This document shows, in pieces, positions 5,777 to 8,979 of a DNA stretch of 8,979 nucleotides. The notes beneath the pieces are model-generated. The model ran no database searches. It was not told the DNA's origin and was given only the letters and a program-made list of their open reading frames with translations. This DNA is from a bacterium HR12 (GTDB lineage Bacteria > Actinomycetota > UBA4738 > HRBIN12), in the NCBI GenBank assembly GCA_002898915.1, contig BEHO01000027.1:1-8979 (forward strand), read 5' to 3'. How positions within the stretch are numbered: the stretch's first letter is position 1; each line of letters opens with the position of its first letter. The position numbers and the translations under genes are program-made.

Positions 5777-7084
5777 CTAGGCCTGCGCCTCCACGATCTG
5801 ACGGTCGATCGCCTCGGCTTCGGCAGGCGTGAGGATCCGGACGACGACCCTCGCCGCGGATGGATCTGCCTGCAGCTGCTCGTAGCCCGCGATGCCCTCG
5901 GCGAGGTTCAGGTCGATCAGGATCGGATCGCCGCTCGCGAGCGTGCCCCAGGGGATCTCACCGATGTCGACCCGTCGGACCCAGGAGGGGCCGCCCTGCT
6001 CGAGGAGCTTGCCGATCTGGATCCGGATGGACCCGCCGGGCTCCACGAGGACGTCGGGGAAGCGGAAGTACTCGGAGGGGGCCCCGGCGTCGAAGAGGCT
6101 GCACCCGAGGTCGCCGAGCCCGACCCTGAGGCACAGCGCCCAGTCCGACGCTTCCCACCAGCCCCGCTCAGCGCGGACGAAGACCGTTCGCGGAGCGAGA
6201 TCCTCGAGCACCCACGGTGGGGCGTCCTGCACGTTGCGGCACTCAGGAGGAGCGGCCCGCCACCACTCCGGTGTGCCGACGCGGGGGAACCGGTTGAGCT
6301 GCATCACCACCTCCGCGAGGAACCGCTGGTAGGCCGCGCCGATGGGGCCGAGGGACGGCTCGACGCCGCGGTGTTCGTACTCGGCGAACTCACGGCTCCA
6401 GGCGAGAAGGAGCTCCAGGGGGTCCCGGCTCGGAAGCGGATAGCCGGACCACTCGAGGAAGGCCTGGAGGATGAGGGAGTTCCGCTTCGTCATCACGGGG
6501 TCGCCGGAGAACACGACGACGGTGGAACCGTCCACGCGGGCGACGAAGGAGACCCGCAGGGTTCCGTCCGGTGCGACCTCCCGCAGACCCCAGACCAGGT
6601 GGTCGAGGCTGGCGGTGCCGGCGAAGGGGTCGTCCCCTCGGACGTACAGAGGGCCGACGCGGTACCTTCCCGGCTCGAGCCCCGCGAGCGAGCCCACGTC
6701 GGAGGTCCCCGACCACGGCGTGACCCAGAGGACCTCCTCGAGGTCGAGCGTGACCCACGCAGAGGCCTCTCCCTCCAGCCAGCCCGGTCCCTTCAGTGGT
6801 TCGGTCGTCCAGCTCAGCACGGAGCCGCGGACGATCGCGTGCGCGACGGGTTCGGGACCGGCTGCCATATCGCCCCTGACAAGGTACTCGGCCGGGATCC
6901 CCGGCCAGGGCGTGGGCGATGGGGGTGGCTCCTTCGCATCGGGCCAGCAGTAGGGATAGGGCAGATCCTCCGCTGCGGGGGCGGAGAGGTCCGCCGACCG
7001 CCACGATGGCAGGCCGACCACCGCCCCTCCCACGCCCAGGCCGAGAACGGTGGCGGCGACGAGTATCCCGCGTCGGACCCTCAC
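5777..7084 (-). CDS. Uncharacterised exported or membrane-anchored protein, 435 aa
   Basis: I do not recognise this protein. The N-terminus has basic residues (MRVRRG) followed by a hydrophobic stretch (about 7-25), which reads as a signal peptide or single membrane anchor without a lipobox cysteine. A Pro-rich linker (53-64) follows. The rest is a soluble, Trp- and acid-rich region with four cysteines (46, 282, 318, 328), and strand-like segments such as GRYRVGPLYV and LRVSFVARVDGSTVVVF. Residues 200-265 look helical. The start is GTG at 7084, 3 nt behind the stop of the 166-aa gene, so the two are probably translated together. Codon use is less extreme in GC than in the flanking hem genes. 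Its place between hemD and hemB does not itself show a role in heme synthesis. Confidence 0.8.
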   Translation of the reverse strand: MRVRRGILVAATVLGLGVGGAVVGLPSWRSADLSAPAAEDLPYPYCWPDAKEPPPSPTPWPGIPAEYLVRGDMAAGPEPVAHAIVRGSVLSWTTEPLKGPGWLEGEASAWVTLDLEEVLWVTPWSGTSDVGSLAGLEPGRYRVGPLYVRGDDPFAGTASLDHLVWGLREVAPDGTLRVSFVARVDGSTVVVFSGDPVMTKRNSLILQAFLEWSGYPLPSRDPLELLLAWSREFAEYEHRGVEPSLGPIGAAYQRFLAEVVMQLNRFPRVGTPEWWRAAPPECRNVQDAPPWVLEDLAPRTVFVRAERGWWEASDWALCLRVGLGDLGCSLFDAGAPSEYFRFPDVLVEPGGSIRIQIGKLLEQGGPSWVRRVDIGEIPWGTLASGDPILIDLNLAEGIAGYEQLQADPSAARVVVRILTPAEAEAIDRQIVEAQA

Positions 7085-7087
7085 CGC

Positions 7088-7588
7088 TTACAACCCCCTC
7101 GCGCGGGCGTGATCGACGGCGATGGACGCGCGGCAGGGATCCTGCGGGATGCATCCGAGGAGCTGGTTCTCGATCACCAGCTTGATCTGTACGTGCTCCT
7201 GGGGCGGGTCGTAGTCCGGAACCTGGTACTGGGTCCAGGAGCGGGTGGGCATGAAGCTGGTCTCCTTGGTCTGAACCCACGTACCTGCGCTGAGGTTGCA
7301 GTCCACGTTGCTCCCCCGGAAGGGTTCCCACTCCCGGCTCTGGTGCCGAACGGTCACCTCCCCACCCAGGGCATCGCTCGTCCGTTTGACCCACGTCGCT
7401 CGGTCGTAGTTCCCGTGGAACTGAACAAGCGTGCTCTGCCGCACGAGTCCGAGCTCCGGGTAGATCGCGCTGACCGTCAGGTGGTGCCCACCCGGCGGGG
7501 GGTTCTCTTGGTCGGTATCCACGCCGACCGTGCCGGAGACGACATCCCAGAACCGCTTCCCAACGCAACTCTCTCTCTGCGTTGTCAA
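7088..7588 (-). CDS. Uncharacterised protein, about 166 aa, start uncertain
   Basis: I do not recognise this protein. It is polar, with strand-like segments (HHLTVSAIY, GEVTVRHQ, EHVQIKLVIENQLL) and cysteines at 8, 97, 145 and 152; the last pair (CIPQDPC) could form a disulphide. No signal peptide is visible in this reading. From about residue 13 the third codon positions are GC-rich as in real genes, but the first dozen codons (TTG ACA ACG CAG AGA and so on) are not. No ATG or GTG lies upstream before an in-frame stop. The TTG start overlaps a promoter-like TTGACA and an inverted repeat, so the real start may be inside, for example GTG 7522. It ends 3 nt before the 435-aa gene and probably works with it. 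Confidence 0.65.
   Translation of the reverse strand: MTTQRESCVGKRFWDVVSGTVGVDTDQENPPPGGHHLTVSAIYPELGLVRQSTLVQFHGNYDRATWVKRTSDALGGEVTVRHQSREWEPFRGSNVDCNLSAGTWVQTKETSFMPTRSWTQYQVPDYDPPQEHVQIKLVIENQLLGCIPQDPCRASIAVDHARARGL
7561..7588 (-). promoter_or_regulatory. TTGACA box overlapping a 7-bp inverted repeat
   Basis: On the minus strand a perfect -35 consensus TTGACA (7588-7583) overlaps an inverted repeat whose arms are 7561-7567 (CAACGCA) and 7578-7584 (TGCGTTG), separated by a 10-nt CT run. This layout is typical of a repressor site on a promoter. No convincing -10 hexamer is seen 16-18 nt downstream, so the promoter call is weak. Confidence 0.35.
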
Positions 7589-7719
7589 GGGGGGCGACCC
7601 AGGGACCCGGATGATCTCGGGCGATCGTCGGGGTCATCCGTGGGGCCAAGGGGCCGAGCCGATCCTCATCGCACATCGCGGGCCTCACCCGGATGCGCGG
7701 GACGGGTGCGCGCGGCGGG

Positions 7720-8469
7720 TCAGCCAAGGGCGCGCTCGACCGCGGCTACGAGCCCCTCCATCGTGTGGGGGCTCGCCACCGCGTGCACCCTGAACCCGGC
7801 TTCGCGGGCCGCGCGCGCGGTCACCGGCCCGATGCAGACCACCTTCGGGTTCCCCTTCACCGCACGGAGGGCGCGCACGAAGCCGCGGACGGTGGAGGCG
7901 CTCGTGAAGGTGACGGCGTTGACCTCGCCGCGCCGGAGCGCGTCCCGGGCTTCCTTCGCGAGCGAGCGGGCGAGGCGCGTGCGGTAGGCCTCGACCCGCT
8001 CGGGGGTCCAGCCCTTGCGGGCGAGGGCGTCCTCGAGCCCCTCGGGGGCGATGTCGGCCCGGGCGCAGAGGACGCGGCCGCTCCCCCGAGGGAACGCGCG
8101 CGCGAGGCCGAGGGTGGTGAAGACCTTCGGGGTGAGGTCGGGGTCGCGGCGGGCCCAGCGTCGGAAGGCCTCGGCGGTCCCCTCGCCGACCGCGGCGACC
8201 TTGGCGCGGACCTCGCGGGGCCGCAGGTGCGCGGCGAGGACCTCGACCGTGCGGGGGCTGGTCAGCGTGACCCACGCGTACGCGCCCTCGGCGAGCTCGC
8301 GCAGGGCCCGCTTCAGCGCCGGCGAGCGGGAGGGGACGAGCTCGATGGCCGGGGCGAGGATCACGCGGGCGCCCCGGCGCTCGAGCAGGCGGACGAGCTC
8401 GTCGGCCTGCTCGGCGGGGCGGGTGACGAGGACGGTCCTGCCGGCGAGGGGCTTCGCGCGGGGGCTCAT
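7720..8469 (-). CDS. hemD: Uroporphyrinogen-III synthase
   Basis: The 249-aa cytosolic enzyme inverts ring D of hydroxymethylbilane and closes the macrocycle to uroporphyrinogen III, the branch point to heme, siroheme and cobalamin. Sequence in this family is loose, but the pattern fits: N-terminal GRTVLVTRP, WVTLTSPRTVE, VAAVGEGTAEAF, VLCARADIAPEGLEDAL, AVTFTSASTVRGFV and the C-terminal VVCIGPVTARAAREAGF. These reflect two alternating alpha/beta domains. ATG 8469 overlaps the hemC stop by 4 nt (ATGA), so translation is coupled; a longer Arg-rich upstream reading is antisense noise over hemC. It is free-standing, not fused to the CobA methyltransferase as in some actinobacteria. A 131-nt gap with no clear terminator follows. 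Confidence 0.93.
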   Translation of the reverse strand: MSPRAKPLAGRTVLVTRPAEQADELVRLLERRGARVILAPAIELVPSRSPALKRALRELAEGAYAWVTLTSPRTVEVLAAHLRPREVRAKVAAVGEGTAEAFRRWARRDPDLTPKVFTTLGLARAFPRGSGRVLCARADIAPEGLEDALARKGWTPERVEAYRTRLARSLAKEARDALRRGEVNAVTFTSASTVRGFVRALRAVKGNPKVVCIGPVTARAAREAGFRVHAVASPHTMEGLVAAVERALG

Positions 8470-8979
8470 GACCGGACCGTCCGCAGGATCTCCTCGGCGC
8501 CGGCGGCGCGGAGGTCGGCCTCGACCGCCGCGGCGACCTCCTCGGGGTCGGCGGCCTCGGCGCTCGCCCGGGCCTCGCGCGCCCCGTCGGGGGTGAACAC
8601 GGCCGCGGTGAGGCGGACCCGGCCGTCGACGGCCTCGGCGTAGGCGCCGAGGGGGAGGGCGCACCCCCCGCCGAGCCGACGCATGATCGCGCGCTCGGCG
8701 AGGAGGGCGAGGCGCGAGGGCGGGTGCTCGAGGGGCGCGAGCGCCGCGAGCGTCGCCTCGTCGTCCGCCCGGGCCTGGACGCCGAGGATCCCCTGGCCGG
8801 GGGCCGGGAGCATCTCGGCGGTGGACATCGGCGCGGCGTGCTCGGGCACGATGCCGAGGCGCACGAGCCCCGCCGCCGCGAGCACGATCGCGTCCACCTC
8901 GCCCTCGCGCAGCTTCCGCAGGCGCGTGTCTACGTTCCCCCGCCGGTCGGCGAGGACCACGTCGGGGCGGCGCCGGCGG
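8466..8979 (-). CDS. hemC: Hydroxymethylbilane synthase, C-terminal part (5' end outside window)
   Basis: The enzyme joins four porphobilinogen units into hydroxymethylbilane on a covalently bound dipyrromethane cofactor. The visible 171 residues run from DVVLADRRGNVDTRLRKL (the RGNVDTR substrate-binding motif) through DAIVLAAAGLVRLG and the LPAPGQGILGVQ segment to GGGCALPLGAYA. The cysteine in that last segment carries the cofactor. All these family landmarks are present and in order. The ORF runs on to the window edge, so the GTG-like codon near 8960 is not a start. The stop is shared with the hemD start in an ATGA overlap. The upstream part should lie just past the window, perhaps with hemA. 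Confidence 0.96.
   Translation of the reverse strand, partial: RRRRPDVVLADRRGNVDTRLRKLREGEVDAIVLAAAGLVRLGIVPEHAAPMSTAEMLPAPGQGILGVQARADDEATLAALAPLEHPPSRLALLAERAIMRRLGGGCALPLGAYAEAVDGRVRLTAAVFTPDGAREARASAEAADPEEVAAAVEADLRAAGAEEILRTVRS

Noticed and set aside
6390..7727. 445-aa open frame on the minus strand overlapping both unknown genes
   Set aside because: It is Arg/Pro-rich over most of its length and out of frame with the two genes whose third positions look coding. Its first 60 residues (about 7560-7727) are less clear and are noted under the start-site finding.
5273..7987. 904-aa open frame on the plus strand
   Set aside because: It runs antisense across hemB, both unknown genes and part of hemD. 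Long antisense frames are expected at this GC content, and no domain is recognisable.
7720..8664. 314-aa version of HemD
   Set aside because: The added N-terminus is an Arg/Gly/Pro-rich antiparallel-frame reading over hemC; the ATGA overlap start at 8469 gives a normal-length enzyme.

Overview
The window is very GC-rich DNA, with third codon positions almost all G or C. It carries a partial multiheme c-type cytochrome, an amino-acid dehydrogenase, a pterin dehydratase, and, on the opposite strand, most of a tetrapyrrole (heme) biosynthesis cluster: hemC (partial), hemD, two unrecognised genes, hemB, a vapBC toxin-antitoxin pair and hemL. The high GC, the HemB metal-site sequence, and start codons lying 6-7 nt behind -10-like hexamers (suggesting leaderless mRNAs) would fit a deep-branching, possibly anaerobic or respiring actinobacterial lineage. 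That placement is an inference; no marker gene here settles it.

Layout. Positions 1-839 (+): the 3' end of a four-heme cytochrome gene, followed by a perfect 16-bp hairpin that looks like its terminator. Positions 994-2055 (+): a Leu/Phe/Val-type amino-acid dehydrogenase. Positions 2056-2434: about 380 bp without a convincing gene but rich in structure. It has a 16-bp-period GC tandem repeat, a roughly 140-bp imperfect palindrome whose two strongest arm pairs share one centre, and a loose array of TTGACGG-like boxes. Positions 2435-2752 (+): a pterin-4a-carbinolamine dehydratase whose stop codon sits in a palindrome together with the stop of the convergent hemL.

The minus strand from 8979 down to 2757 reads hemC, hemD (4-nt ATGA overlap), a 131-nt gap, a 166-aa and a 435-aa unknown protein (3-nt gap, so probably co-translated), hemB, vapB, vapC (1-nt TGATG overlap) and hemL. 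HemL makes 5-aminolevulinate, HemB condenses it to porphobilinogen, HemC polymerises this to hydroxymethylbilane, and HemD closes the ring to uroporphyrinogen III. The window therefore encodes the path from glutamate-1-semialdehyde to the first macrocycle, split by two insertions that have no obvious role in it. The cytochrome gene next door is a consumer of heme, but it lies on the other strand behind a terminator.

The most unusual items are the concentric palindrome and repeat complex at about 2111-2387, the lower-GC secreted-protein gene pair inside the heme cluster, and the repeated leaderless-type promoter and start arrangement.
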